A stretch of 64,000 nt of DNA from Bacteroidota bacterium (GCA_016711505.1 JADJSV010000004.1:124001-188000); one strand, 5' to 3'. Counted from the first letter of the stretch, positions 32,124 through 41,418 are shown. Program-made: numbers and translations. Notes: a model not told the origin generated them from the sequence alone.

Positions 32124-32693
32124 TTAGTTAAGACTTGGATCATCAGGAAAATTGGCGAGAATTGCATACTGGCTTCCCATAGTTTTCAGTACTTCGCCCC
32201 ATAATTCTTCAGGATGTTCAGAGAAGGCAAAGTCTTTTTTGCAATTTGAAATCAACCAGGTATGACCTTTTAGTTCTTCTGTTAATTGTTGTGGTTCCCA
32301 ACCACTGTAGCCGGCAAAAAAACGGATATCATTTTTCGTTACCTGATGTGTATCGATCAGTAACTTTAAAGTCTCCAGATCTCCACCCCAGAAAATTCCG
32401 GGAAGAATTTCTTTGCTTCCTTCCAGTTTCTGCCCCAGAGTGTGTAAGAAATGTATAGTGTCAGTCTGTACCGGACCCCCGAAATAAAGCGGCGCATCAA
32501 AAGGAGGAAAATCTTCCAGCGCATCATTTAAGAGCAGGTCAGTAGGCTTGTTCAGAATAAATCCTACAGTTCCTTCTTCACTATGTTCACCTAATAGAAT
32601 TACAGCGCGCTTAAAATAAGAATCCAGTAAAAAAGGCTCTGAAATTAATATTCTGCCGACCTCAGGATCAAGATGTACAATTTTCTTTCTCAT
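32124..32693 (-). CDS. YqgE/AlgH family protein (UPF0301)
   Basis: This 189-residue member of the YqgE/AlgH family has the signature G-x-I-L-I-S-E-P-F-L, F-K-R-A-V-I-L-L-G-E-H, G-T-V-G-F-I-L-N-K-P-T, Y-F-G-G-P-V and F-A-G-Y-S-G-W. The biochemical role is not established. In pseudomonads AlgH has been linked to regulation of alginate and other traits. The gene is monocistronic with its own terminator, next to and divergent from pdxH. Confidence 0.92.
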   Translation of the reverse strand: MRKKIVHLDPEVGRILISEPFLLDSYFKRAVILLGEHSEEGTVGFILNKPTDLLLNDALEDFPPFDAPLYFGGPVQTDTIHFLHTLGQKLEGSKEILPGIFWGGDLETLKLLIDTHQVTKNDIRFFAGYSGWEPQQLTEELKGHTWLISNCKKDFAFSEHPEELWGEVLKTMGSQYAILANFPDDPSLN

Positions 32694-32980
32694 GCAATTT
32701 TAAATTAAACAGGTTTGATGTTGATTGGATTCTGTTCATGTCAACAAGCAGAATATGATACATTTTACCATATTTAACTTACGGTGTTCAGGCAGTTTCG
32801 GAGTAAAACTTACAGGCCAAATTTTAATACCTTGAATTTCTTTCAGATTCACTTAATGCCGAAAAGTGCTTAATTGGGGCAAAAGCGACCATGAAAAATG
32901 TCACATGAGCTTTTTCATCCATAATCAGGGATTCAGTCATCATTTCTCACCTAATTTTTACGATGTTTGCAGCTCCATTT

Positions 32981-33634
32981 ATGAAAAAACTACAAAAGGA
33001 AATCTACAGTATCCGGGTCGATTTTAATCAAAGTACCTTCGATGAAAAGCAGGTCAAAAAGGATCCATACAAGCAATTTAATATCTGGATGCAAAATGCA
33101 TTAGATGCGAAAGTGAATGAACCGACTGCAATGACACTTTCTACAAGTGATAAAAAGGGAAAGGTGGATTCACGAATTGTTTTGCTCAGGGATCTTGATA
33201 AAAATGGATTTAATTTTTTTACAAATTACAAAAGCGCAAAGGCACGTGAGATGAAGGAGAACAAGCAGGTTGCTCTTAACTTCTTCTGGCCGGAAATTCA
33301 ACGACAGGTACGGATCCGTGGTGTGATAGAAAAACTTCCTGAAAAAAATTCGGATACATACTTTAACTCCAGGCCCCGTGAAAGCCAGATCGGTGCATGG
33401 ACTTCACATCAAAGTGAAGTTTTGTCAAGTCGGCAGGAACTGGAAGATCGTTTTCTAAAATTATCTGCTGAATTCGATGGGAAAAAAGTTCCACGTCCAA
33501 AACATTGGGGCGGATACCGTGTTAAGCCTTTGGAAATTGAATTCTGGCAAGGGCGTCCGAGCAGATTACATGATCGTTTGCTTTTTACAAAGACAAGATC
33601 AGGCAAATGGAAACTTGAAAGACTCAATCCGTGA
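32981..33634 (+). CDS. pdxH: Pyridoxamine/pyridoxine 5'-phosphate oxidase
   Basis: This FMN enzyme makes pyridoxal 5'-phosphate, the cofactor used in this window by thrC and the aminotransferase. Motifs include D-P-Y-K-Q-F near the start, S-R-I-V-L-L-R for FMN, F-F-T-N-Y-K-S-A-K-A, Q-V-R-I-R-G, S-R-P-R-E-S-Q-I-G-A-W and the C-terminal W-Q-G-R-P-S-R-L-H-D-R. I prefer the ATG at 32981, giving 217 residues, close to the usual length. An ATG at 32963 adds six residues and cannot be excluded. Confidence 0.93.
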   Translation: MKKLQKEIYSIRVDFNQSTFDEKQVKKDPYKQFNIWMQNALDAKVNEPTAMTLSTSDKKGKVDSRIVLLRDLDKNGFNFFTNYKSAKAREMKENKQVALNFFWPEIQRQVRIRGVIEKLPEKNSDTYFNSRPRESQIGAWTSHQSEVLSSRQELEDRFLKLSAEFDGKKVPRPKHWGGYRVKPLEIEFWQGRPSRLHDRLLFTKTRSGKWKLERLNP

Positions 33635-33738
33635 AGCACGATTTTTACCGGAAAGTTTAAATTGTGAAATTTCACCTTTCATTGCAATTTAATTCATCCT
33701 ATTTCGTCTTCGTCTAAGTAAGAAATTCATTCCGTTTT

Positions 33739-34992
33739 ATGTCAATTCGTATTCTAATAGTTGCAGTCATTCTGTTCCTGATCGATCTTTATGTCTTTCA
33801 GGGTGTAAAATTATTGATCCAAAGCAGAAGCGTTTCTACGCAACGCATTGTTGTCTGGACTTACTGGACCATTTCTGCTCTTGCTATTTCTGTTCTCTTA
33901 CTTGGTCAGGTCATAGATTGGCATACATGGCCAAAGGCTTTACGTGTCTATACATTTGCAATGATCTTCGTTATTTATCTGACGAAAATTTTTATCACAG
34001 TATTCATGTTGCTCGATGATATCATTCGATTGTTCAGATATGTTTTCGGATGGCTTGCAATAAAATTTTCATCATCAAAAGAAGTGAGTGAAACATTCCG
34101 TATCTCACGACTGGATTTTCTTGTGAAGACCGGTTTTATTGTCGGAGCAATTCCATTCTTTTCACTGATATATGGAATGCTGAAAGGCGCTTATAATTAC
34201 AAGATCCATAGAACAAAAATTGCTTTTAAAGATCTTCCCGAAGAATTTGAAGGATTGAAGATGGTACAGATCTCCGATCTGCATACAGGTAGTTTTAATA
34301 CGACTGAACATTTAGCCCGCGCTGTTGAACTGATCATGGAAGAAAAGCCGGATGTGATTTTTTTCACAGGAGATCTTGTGAACGATCTTCATACAGAAGC
34401 CTTGCCTTTCAAAGAAATTTTTCAACGCTTAAAAGCCCCGCATGGAGTCTTTTCAATTTTAGGAAATCATGATTATGGCGATTACTACAAATGGCCCGAC
34501 ATCAATAGCAAGATAGAAAATCTTGATAAGCTAAAATCATTTCACAGTGAAGTAGGATGGAACCTGCTTTTGAATGAGCATACTTATCTTGAAAAAAATG
34601 GCGCTAAGATCGGTTTGATCGGTGTAGAAAATTATTCCGGCAAGAAAAATTTCTCCCGTTACGGTGACATGAAAATTGCCACAAAGGATTATGAGGTTCA
34701 GGGTGTCAATATTCTGCTTTCACATGATCCTTCACATTGGAATACTGAGATCACAAATGATTATAAATTCATTGACCTTACACTTTCCGGACATACACAT
34801 GGAATGCAGTTCGGTATTGAGATTCCGGGTTTCAAATGGAGTCCGGTGCAGTATATGTACAAACAGTGGGCTGATCTTTATGAACAAGAACATCAGAAAT
34901 TATATGTAAACAGAGGACTGGGATTTCTCGGATATCCGGGCAGAGTTGGTATCTTGCCTGAAATTTCCGTTTTCAATTTAACAAAAGCCTGA
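33739..34992 (+). CDS. Membrane-anchored calcineurin-like metallophosphoesterase
   Basis: This 417-residue protein has about four N-terminal membrane segments (residues 1-150), then a metallophosphoesterase domain with the five usual metal motifs: Q-I-S-D-L-H, F-T-G-D-L-V, G-N-H-D-Y, L-S-H-D-P and S-G-H-T-H-G. This resembles the YkuE/YaeI type, some of which act on lipid-linked phosphates. The active site should lie at the membrane surface. It is one base from the downstream methyltransferase, so they share a transcript. The substrate cannot be read from sequence. Confidence 0.88.
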   Translation: MSIRILIVAVILFLIDLYVFQGVKLLIQSRSVSTQRIVVWTYWTISALAISVLLLGQVIDWHTWPKALRVYTFAMIFVIYLTKIFITVFMLLDDIIRLFRYVFGWLAIKFSSSKEVSETFRISRLDFLVKTGFIVGAIPFFSLIYGMLKGAYNYKIHRTKIAFKDLPEEFEGLKMVQISDLHTGSFNTTEHLARAVELIMEEKPDVIFFTGDLVNDLHTEALPFKEIFQRLKAPHGVFSILGNHDYGDYYKWPDINSKIENLDKLKSFHSEVGWNLLLNEHTYLEKNGAKIGLIGVENYSGKKNFSRYGDMKIATKDYEVQGVNILLSHDPSHWNTEITNDYKFIDLTLSGHTHGMQFGIEIPGFKWSPVQYMYKQWADLYEQEHQKLYVNRGLGFLGYPGRVGILPEISVFNLTKA

Positions 34993-34993
34993 A

Positions 34994-35752
34994 ATGCTCT
35001 CTAAGAATCGCATAAAAGAAGTCACTGCTCTTCATCATAAAAAATTCCGTAATTTAGAAAATGTCTTTATCGTTGAAGGCGAAAAAATCGTTGCAGATCT
35101 TTTACTCAGCGGATGGAAAGTGCTAACGATCTTTGCTACTCCCGAATACATCAACCGAAATCGTTTATCCGGTGAAATAAATTGTGAAGTTTGTACTGAA
35201 GACGAAATGTCTAAGATCACAGCCCTCACAACAGCATCGCCGGTGCTGGCAGTAGTTGAAATGCCACCGACAGATGTTGAAGTAAATATGTCGTCAGGAT
35301 TAAAATTAGTTCTGGATGGAATAAAAGATCCGGGAAATTTCGGAGCACTTTGCCGGATCGCTGATTGGTTTGGAATTGATGAAATAATTTGTTCAAACGA
35401 TTCGGTTGATTGCTTTAATCCGAAAGTAGTGCAAAGTTCAATGGGTTCTCTTTTTCATTTGAAAGTTGTCTATACAGAACTGACCGAACTTTTCAGAGAT
35501 AATCTTGCACAAAATAAATTGCCTGTTTATGGAACACTCATGGAAGGCGAAAATATATTCAGAGCTGAACTTTCCTCTTCAGGATTTATTGTTTTGGGAA
35601 ATGAATCAAATGGAATTTCTCTGGAAGTTGAAAAGTACATTACTAAAGCACTTACTATTCCTATTTTTTCAAATGCAAAGAATGGTTTGCCGGATTCGTT
35701 GAATGTAGCGGTTGCAGCGGGGATAGTAGCAGCGCAATTTCGAAAAGGATAA
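34994..35752 (+). CDS. SpoU/TrmH-family RNA methyltransferase
   Basis: This 252-residue SPOUT-fold enzyme probably methylates the 2'-OH of an rRNA or tRNA nucleotide. An N-terminal substrate-binding domain (F-I-V-E-G-E-K-I-V) precedes the knotted SAM domain with its three motifs: D-G-I-K-D-P-G-N-F-G-A-L-C-R-I-A, L-G-N-E-S-N-G-I-S and I-P-I-F-S-N-A-K-N-G-L-P-D-S-L-N-V-A-V-A. The target is not predictable between RlmB-like and TrmH-like enzymes. Confidence 0.9.
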   Translation: MLSKNRIKEVTALHHKKFRNLENVFIVEGEKIVADLLLSGWKVLTIFATPEYINRNRLSGEINCEVCTEDEMSKITALTTASPVLAVVEMPPTDVEVNMSSGLKLVLDGIKDPGNFGALCRIADWFGIDEIICSNDSVDCFNPKVVQSSMGSLFHLKVVYTELTELFRDNLAQNKLPVYGTLMEGENIFRAELSSSGFIVLGNESNGISLEVEKYITKALTIPIFSNAKNGLPDSLNVAVAAGIVAAQFRKG

Positions 35753-35787
35753 TTAAAGAATCGAGATTAAAAAACAAAAGTCAATAA

Positions 35788-35885
35788 TCTGCGCTAAATC
35801 TGCGAGTTCCGCGAGATCTGCGGGAAAAAATTTCTGAGTGTTTTATCTCCCGCAGATCTCGCGGAACTCGCAGATTTAGCGCAGA
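35788..35885. repeat. CTGCG-rich palindromic element, copy 2
   Basis: Perfect 38-bp arms at 35788-35825 and 35848-35885 surround a 22-base loop, between two convergent genes. Arm sequence and loop length match copy 1, but both arms share the same substitutions relative to it. Paired changes suggest that arm complementarity is maintained or renewed. Confidence 0.9.
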
Positions 35886-35936
35886 AAAAATTTATCAATA
35901 GAAGGATCTCTAATGATAAATCATTTTTTATTTAAC

Positions 35937-37508
35937 TCAGCTTCCTGCTGCAGTCGCACAACTTTCACCATCCATCGCCGCCGAAACAATACCACCGGCA
36001 TAACCCGCACCTTCACCACAAGGAAACAACCCAGTGATCTCCGGATGCTGCAATGTTTCCGGATCACGTGGAATGCGTACCGGTGATGACGTTCTTGATT
36101 CGGTTGCAACAAGAATTGCTTCATTCGTAAAATACGGTTTCATTTTTTTACCAAAGGCTTTCATGGCATCTTTCAAAGCTGCAGAAACTACTGAAGGTAA
36201 AACGTTAGTGAGATCAACAGAAGTAGTTCCCGGATGATAGGAGTTTTCAGGCAGACTACCGGAAACTTTTCCATTCACAAAATCAATCAATCGTTGCGCC
36301 GGAGCTTTTAAATTTCCACCGCCTGATTTGTATGCTCGTTGTTCAACTTCCTGTTGGTAACGAAGGGCAGCAAGATTTCCTGAAGCTGCAAATCGTTCGT
36401 AGTCTTTCGGTTCTATACTAACAACCATTCCTGAATTTGCAAACGGATTATTTCTTTTTGATGGTGACCAGCCATTGACAACTATTTCTTCAGGTGCTGT
36501 TGCTGCCGGTGCAATAATTCCTCCCGGACACATGCAGAAAGAATAAACTCCACGTTTGTCAAACTGATGGGTAAGCGAGTAGGAGGCCGGTGGTAAAAAA
36601 TTACTCCTCACATCACAGTGATACTGTACTTTGTCAATTATTTCCTGCGGATGTTCTATCCGGACTCCTAATGCAAAAGGCTTTGCATCAATTCTTATTT
36701 TTCTTCTTTCAAGTAATTCGTATATGTCTCTCGCTGAATGTCCCGTTGCTAAAATTAATTTTTCACAACTTCTTTCAAAAACCGAATCGCTCTTCAGGTT
36801 TTTTAAATGTACAGACTGAATTTTATTTTCTTTCAGAATGATATCTTCCAGTCTTGTTTCAAACAAAATTTCCCCACCTGCTGAAATTATGGTATTGCGA
36901 ATTGCTTCTACAATATGTGGTAATTTATTCGTTCCAATGTGTGGATGAGCATCAATGCGGATCTCCGGGTCTGCGCCATGTTCAACAAGTATATTCAGAA
37001 TTCGGTTAATGTCACCACGCTTATTAGACCGCGTATATAATTTTCCATCGCTGTAAGTTCCGGCTCCGCCTTCACCAAAACAATAATTGGAGTCGCCATC
37101 AACTATACCTTTCCGATTGATGAGTGCAAGATCGCGCCTGCGTTGTCGCACTTCTTTGCCACGTTCAATGATAACAGGCTTAACTCCGGATTCAATGAGC
37201 TTTAATGCAGCAAACATTCCCGCAGGACCAAAACCTATAATGAAAACTTCTTTGGCAGAGCTAACATCTCTTGAAAAATTAAAAGTAGATGCTGTTTCTG
37301 ATTTTTTCTCAGGAATTTCATCGATAAAAATTTCTACCATCAAACGGATCTTTACCGTCCGTCCTCTGGCATCAATCGATCGTTTCAGCAGTCGAATGTC
37401 TTTGATTCGATCTTGTGTCACATTCAAAAGTTGTGACGCCTGCTGCAACTGTTTGCTTTGATCTGCTGCCTCTTCCGGGAGAAGGACCAGCTCTAGTTGC
37501 TTATGCAT
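35937..37508 (-). CDS. COG2509-type FAD-dependent dehydrogenase
   Basis: This 523-residue flavoprotein begins with a small N-terminal domain (about 90 residues), then the FAD-binding G-F-G-P-A-G-M-F-A-A-L and E-R-G-K-E-V-R-Q-R-R-R-D. Next are the hallmark G-E-G-G-A-G-T-Y-S-D-G-K-L and L-A-T-G-H-S-A-R-D-I-Y, and near the end G-L-F-P-C-G-E-G-A-G-Y-A-G-G. The family is widespread, with no firm substrate. The C-terminal residues are followed at once by a CTGCG element, and another single arm lies just upstream of the start. Confidence 0.9.
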   Translation of the reverse strand: MHKQLELVLLPEEAADQSKQLQQASQLLNVTQDRIKDIRLLKRSIDARGRTVKIRLMVEIFIDEIPEKKSETASTFNFSRDVSSAKEVFIIGFGPAGMFAALKLIESGVKPVIIERGKEVRQRRRDLALINRKGIVDGDSNYCFGEGGAGTYSDGKLYTRSNKRGDINRILNILVEHGADPEIRIDAHPHIGTNKLPHIVEAIRNTIISAGGEILFETRLEDIILKENKIQSVHLKNLKSDSVFERSCEKLILATGHSARDIYELLERRKIRIDAKPFALGVRIEHPQEIIDKVQYHCDVRSNFLPPASYSLTHQFDKRGVYSFCMCPGGIIAPAATAPEEIVVNGWSPSKRNNPFANSGMVVSIEPKDYERFAASGNLAALRYQQEVEQRAYKSGGGNLKAPAQRLIDFVNGKVSGSLPENSYHPGTTSVDLTNVLPSVVSAALKDAMKAFGKKMKPYFTNEAILVATESRTSSPVRIPRDPETLQHPEITGLFPCGEGAGYAGGIVSAAMDGESCATAAGS

Positions 37509-37537
37509 TATTTGATTCTTGTAGACTTGTTTTTATT

Positions 37538-37575
37538 TCCCGCAGATCTCGCAGAACTCGCAGATTTTGCGCAGA
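37538..37575. repeat. CTGCG-rich element, single arm (copy 3)
   Basis: This 38-bp stretch matches the right arm of copies 1 and 2 with a few substitutions. I see no partner arm within 150 bases. It lies 30 bases upstream of the COG2509 gene and could be the remnant of a broken palindrome. Confidence 0.85.
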
Positions 37576-37669
37576 CTTTTTAATTGTAGATTTTAAAGCC
37601 CTTTGATTCGATATGAATTTATTTTACACACTAAGCGCAAATTTTTCCGTGCTCTCATCGTGAACTTGT

Positions 37670-37740
37670 GTTCTCGGTGTTTATCTTCTCTTTTGTTCTC
37701 CGTGTTTTATTTTCTCCATGTTCTCCGTGTTTTATTTTTG
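37670..37740. repeat. 25-bp direct tandem repeat, about three copies
   Basis: Units begin at 37670, 37695 and 37720, exactly 25 bases apart. Each starts GTTCTC(C/G)GTGTTTTAT followed by a T/C-rich end. Degenerate related words extend upstream to about 37645. The array sits between the start of the COG2509 gene and the end of porT. It is too short and lacks spacers for CRISPR. Confidence 0.8.
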
Positions 37741-37751
37741 ACACAGCTTGT

Positions 37752-38462
37752 TTACTCAAACGTAAACGAAACCGTAAACGTCTTCGAATACAAAGCCTCA
37801 ATCGGACTGGAGAATATCGTATTCTCAGGTATGATCAGATTTTTCATGCCTGTATACATTTTAATTTCGGGAGAAAATTTAAAGTATGTCATATAAAAAT
37901 CGAAACCAAATCCGATCTCATATCCATAATCCTGTCTTGAAAGTTTTATGACATCAGGATCTTCAGCTTTAACTTTTGCCTGAGAGACCATATCAATACC
38001 GTATTTGAATCCTGCTATAACATATGCCCTGTAATTGTTCACCCGTTTCGATTTGTATTTCAGCTCGAGTGGAAATTCAAGATAAGTCGATTCTACTTTC
38101 TTAGTCTTTGCAAGAGGAGTACTGTCATTGTAGAGCAATGTGTAGTCCAGATTTCTTTGAGCAAAAGACAGAGTAGGAAGGAACCGCAGATCGAAATAAT
38201 TTCCGATTCTTAAAGTGGCAAGGATCGTAAGGTTAAGACCAATCGACGAACTGGATTCAACACTGTAGACTGAATCAAGCAAATTAAAATCCCTGACTTT
38301 TTTCACAACAAAATCTGCTGAATTAAATCCAAGTGCAAAACCAAAATGCATTTTCTGGAAATCATACTTTGGTAAATTAATAGGCTGAGTATGCAATTGC
38401 GCTTTCGTATAAAAAGGCAAAATGCTTAAAAGCGCAAATAGATATTTCAATTTTAATTTCAA
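37752..38462 (-). CDS. porT: Type IX secretion PorT/SprT-like outer-membrane protein
   Basis: This 236-residue beta-barrel-like protein has a signal peptide (L-F-A-L-L-S-I-L-P-F-Y-T-K-A-Q). Alternating strands include the K-M-H-F-G-F-A-L-G-F-N start seen in PorT homologues and a final aromatic strand ending in F-E. PorT is needed for T9SS export and gliding in relatives. Its place directly after ubiE supports the call, as that pairing is common in Bacteroidota. It probably serves the secreted repeat proteins in this window. A generic porin-family barrel is the alternative. Confidence 0.78.
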   Translation of the reverse strand: MKLKLKYLFALLSILPFYTKAQLHTQPINLPKYDFQKMHFGFALGFNSADFVVKKVRDFNLLDSVYSVESSSSIGLNLTILATLRIGNYFDLRFLPTLSFAQRNLDYTLLYNDSTPLAKTKKVESTYLEFPLELKYKSKRVNNYRAYVIAGFKYGIDMVSQAKVKAEDPDVIKLSRQDYGYEIGFGFDFYMTYFKFSPEIKMYTGMKNLIIPENTIFSSPIEALYSKTFTVSFTFE

Positions 38463-38470
38463 CCGCGTGA

Positions 38471-39202
38471 TTATTTTTTAGCCAGATAAATGGTCGCAAC
38501 ACCAAACGTTACCGGAGTAAATTTTGTGTCCTTAAATCCAACTTTTCTGAGAATTGATGTAAACGCATCTCCGTATGGGAAAGCATTTACCGATTCATGC
38601 AGATAAGCATAAGCTGCATCATCTTTTGAGATCGCTTTGCCTATCTTTGGAGTAATTTTGGATGAATAGAATGTGTATAATGTACGGATTACCTTATTGG
38701 TTGGTTGCGAAAATTCAAGGATCATGGCAGTACCGCCCGGTTTAATTACCCTGTAAATTTCACTTAGACCTTTTTCCAGATTCTGAAAATTTCTGACCCC
38801 AAAAGAAACGGTCACAGCATCGAATTTATTGTCTTCGAAGATCAATGCTTCTGAATCTCCTTCCAGCAACTCAATTTTGTCTGTCAGATTCCTCTTTTTG
38901 ATCTTTTCACGACCTATTGCCAGCATATCTACCGAAATATCTATGCCATAGATCTTATCAGGATTCAATTTCATTGCTTCCAGTGCCAGATCTCCTGTTC
39001 CTGTTGCAATGTCCAGTATTAATTTAGGTTTTGATTCCTTTAAGTAGTTGATGGCCTTGCGTCGCCAGTATCTGTCTGTTCCAAACGATAAAAAGTGATT
39101 CAAAAAATCATATCTCCATGCGATGTTGTTAAACATCTTAGCGATCTGCGTCTTTTTCTCCTGCGTCGAATCTTTATATGGAGTGACTTTTTCTAAACTC
39201 AT
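38471..39202 (-). CDS. ubiE: Demethylmenaquinone methyltransferase
   Basis: This 243-residue SAM methyltransferase performs the last step of menaquinone synthesis. Motifs: I-A-W-R-Y-D-F-L-N-H near the N-terminus, the SAM loop L-D-I-A-T-G-T-G-D-L-A, G-I-D-I-S-V-D-M-L, and V-S-F-G-V-R-N-F-Q. Its start overlaps the hldA-like gene by four bases, and porT follows after eight. Menaquinone rather than ubiquinone is assumed from the phylum; menG is an equivalent name. Confidence 0.93.
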   Translation of the reverse strand: MSLEKVTPYKDSTQEKKTQIAKMFNNIAWRYDFLNHFLSFGTDRYWRRKAINYLKESKPKLILDIATGTGDLALEAMKLNPDKIYGIDISVDMLAIGREKIKKRNLTDKIELLEGDSEALIFEDNKFDAVTVSFGVRNFQNLEKGLSEIYRVIKPGGTAMILEFSQPTNKVIRTLYTFYSSKITPKIGKAISKDDAAYAYLHESVNAFPYGDAFTSILRKVGFKDTKFTPVTFGVATIYLAKK

Positions 39203-40197
39203 TTCAATTTCAATCTTTTTGCCTCATCAAACAATTGCTGCTTCTCTATAGGAACAACACCGACTTTTTCGCAAACTAATCCGCCGGCTAAATTTGCAAG
39301 CGTTGCCATCGTTTCTGTATCGGTATCCAAAGCCAGACATAATGCAGCCACACTGATAACAGTATCGCCCGCACCTGAAACATCTGCAATTGTTCTTATA
39401 TGCGCCGGAAGTAATTTTTCACCCTTATCGTCAACATAGAAAATCCCCTTTTCAGATAAAGTGATCAATGCTGTTCCGATTTTATTGTCGTTGCAAAGTT
39501 TGTTCACTGCTTTACTGATATCGGCCAGATTATTTTTATCAAGGTCAACTTTCATTCCTTCACGAAGTTCTTTCAGATTCGGTTTGAAGAGTGTGACGTT
39601 CTTGTAATGATTGAAATTCTTTTTCTTTGGATCAACTGCAACAGGAATTCCTTTCTGTCGGGCAAGTTTTACAACCGATTCAATCAGTGATTTGCCGATA
39701 ACACCCTTATCATAATCCTCGAATATGATCACATCGATCTTTCTTTTCGAAACGATCGTAGTGATCTTGTTCAATAACTGTTTACGGTCACTTGGTGTCA
39801 GATCATCTTCCTGTTCTTCATCAACACGCAACATCTGATGATTGTTTCCAATGATGCGCGTTTTAACTGTTGTGATCCTTTCAGTACTCTGAAAAATTCC
39901 ATCTGCACTCAAATCAATTTGTTTTACCAGTTCTATAAATGACCTTCCGTTAATATCGTTTCCAATTACTGAACAAAGAACCGGAGTAGCACCAAGCGCC
40001 TTCAGATTGATTGCTACGTTTGCAGCACCACCTAAACGACTTTCTTTTTTCTGAATACTGGCTATTGGAACGGGTGCTTCAGGAGAGATGCGTTCAACTT
40101 TTCCCCATAAATAATTATCGAGCATAACATCGCCGATAACCAATGCATTTAGTTTTTCGAATGCAGAAAATATTTCACTGAGGGATTTAGTCTTCAC
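39199..40197 (-). CDS. hldA: D-glycero-beta-D-manno-heptose-7-phosphate kinase-like (RfaE domain I)
   Basis: This 332-residue PfkB-fold kinase resembles the N-terminal half of HldE, which makes heptose bisphosphate for ADP-heptose and LPS core synthesis. Motifs: G-D-V-M-L-D-N-Y-L-W-G, R-I-S-P-E-A-P-V-P, R-L-G-G-A-A-N-V-A and the catalytic G-A-G-D-T. The nucleotidyltransferase half of HldE is absent, so a separate HldC-type gene would be needed. Other heptose genes are not in the window. It belongs to a likely operon with the aminotransferase, ubiE and porT. Confidence 0.9.
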   Translation of the reverse strand: MKTKSLSEIFSAFEKLNALVIGDVMLDNYLWGKVERISPEAPVPIASIQKKESRLGGAANVAINLKALGATPVLCSVIGNDINGRSFIELVKQIDLSADGIFQSTERITTVKTRIIGNNHQMLRVDEEQEDDLTPSDRKQLLNKITTIVSKRKIDVIIFEDYDKGVIGKSLIESVVKLARQKGIPVAVDPKKKNFNHYKNVTLFKPNLKELREGMKVDLDKNNLADISKAVNKLCNDNKIGTALITLSEKGIFYVDDKGEKLLPAHIRTIADVSGAGDTVISVAALCLALDTDTETMATLANLAGGLVCEKVGVVPIEKQQLFDEAKRLKLK

Positions 40198-40218
40198 AGC
40201 ATTCAGTATTTAATTCTA

Positions 40219-41418
40219 TTATTTTAAATTCGCCAGAGCGATCTTAATTCTTTTAATTGCTTCAACTAATTTTTCATCAGAAGCAGCATAGGAGAAACGC
40301 AGACAATTTGGAGCACCAAAGGCTTCACCCGTAACAAGACTCACATGACCTTTGTGCAATAAATACATGCATAGATCTGTTGAATTCTGAATAACAGATT
40401 CGCCATCTTTCTTTCCGAAATAATAACTGATATCAGGAAAAACATAGAATGCACCTTTCGGTTCATTGATGATCCAGCCCGGAATATCTTTCATCAATCC
40501 CAATACAAGATTTCTTCTGCGTAAAAATGCAGCTTGCATTTCCAGAGTAGGAGCATTTGATTCTGTCAACGCTGCTTCAGCAGCTTTTTGTGCGATCGAA
40601 CTTGCTGCAGATGTAAATTGACCTTGCATTTTATCGCACGCTTCTGCAATATATTTCGGCGCACCGATATATCCGATCCGCCAGCCTGTCATTGCATATC
40701 CTTTTGAAACACCATTCACTATTACAACCTGATCTTTTATAAAATCAAATTGCGCAATACTCTGATGTCCACCTTGAAAATTGATGTGCTCATAGATCTC
40801 ATCAGACATAATTATGATGCGCGGATGTTTTACAAGAACATCTGCAAGTGCTTTCAATTCGTCTTTCGTATAAACAGTTCCGGTTGGATTGCATGGCGAA
40901 GAGAAGATGAACATCTTTGTCTTCGGAGTTATTGCAGCTTCCAGTTGCGCCGGGGTCATTTTGAAATCATCTTTGATCGTTGTATTTACCGAAACAGTTT
41001 TTCCTCCGGCAAGTTTTACGATCTCAATGTAACTTACCCAATACGGCATTGGAATAATTACTTCATCACCTTCATCAATTATACTCAATACAACATTTGC
41101 AATACTTTGTTTTGCACCTGTTGAAACGATGACCTGATCCGGTTTATAATCCAGATTGTTTTCTCTTTTGAATTTTTCTGAAACGGCTTTTCTTAATTCT
41201 GCAAAACCTGCGATCGGCGGATAAAAAGTAAATCCATCGTCGATGGCCTTTTTGGCAGCAGTACGGATGTGAACAGGAGTAACAAAATCAGGTTCGCCTA
41301 GAGATAGGTTGATAACATCTACTCCTTTTGATGATAACTCTCGACTTAATTTCGACATGCCAATTGTCTGACTTTCAGACAATGATAGCACACGGTGGGA
41401 TAGGGCTTGTTGTTCCAT
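40219..41418 (-). CDS. Class I/II aspartate-type aminotransferase
   Basis: This PLP aminotransferase of 399 residues has Lys239 in G-V-S-K-G-Y-A-M-T-G-W-R-I-G-Y as the Schiff-base lysine. S-L-G-E-P-D-F and S-S-P-C-N-P-T-G-T are also present, and R-F-S-Y-A lies near the end. The closest type is the AspAT Ib group, using aspartate and 2-oxoglutarate, which would supply the thr pathway. The ATG at 41418 gives the family N-terminus. An upstream extension to 41586 would add an unlikely 56 residues and run far into the shared upstream region with lon. Confidence 0.9.
   Translation of the reverse strand: MEQQALSHRVLSLSESQTIGMSKLSRELSSKGVDVINLSLGEPDFVTPVHIRTAAKKAIDDGFTFYPPIAGFAELRKAVSEKFKRENNLDYKPDQVIVSTGAKQSIANVVLSIIDEGDEVIIPMPYWVSYIEIVKLAGGKTVSVNTTIKDDFKMTPAQLEAAITPKTKMFIFSSPCNPTGTVYTKDELKALADVLVKHPRIIIMSDEIYEHINFQGGHQSIAQFDFIKDQVVIVNGVSKGYAMTGWRIGYIGAPKYIAEACDKMQGQFTSAASSIAQKAAEAALTESNAPTLEMQAAFLRRRNLVLGLMKDIPGWIINEPKGAFYVFPDISYYFGKKDGESVIQNSTDLCMYLLHKGHVSLVTGEAFGAPNCLRFSYAASDEKLVEAIKRIKIALANLK

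Noticed and set aside
37670..37740. CRISPR-like short repeats
   Set aside because: Units abut without unique spacers, there are only three, and no cas gene is present.
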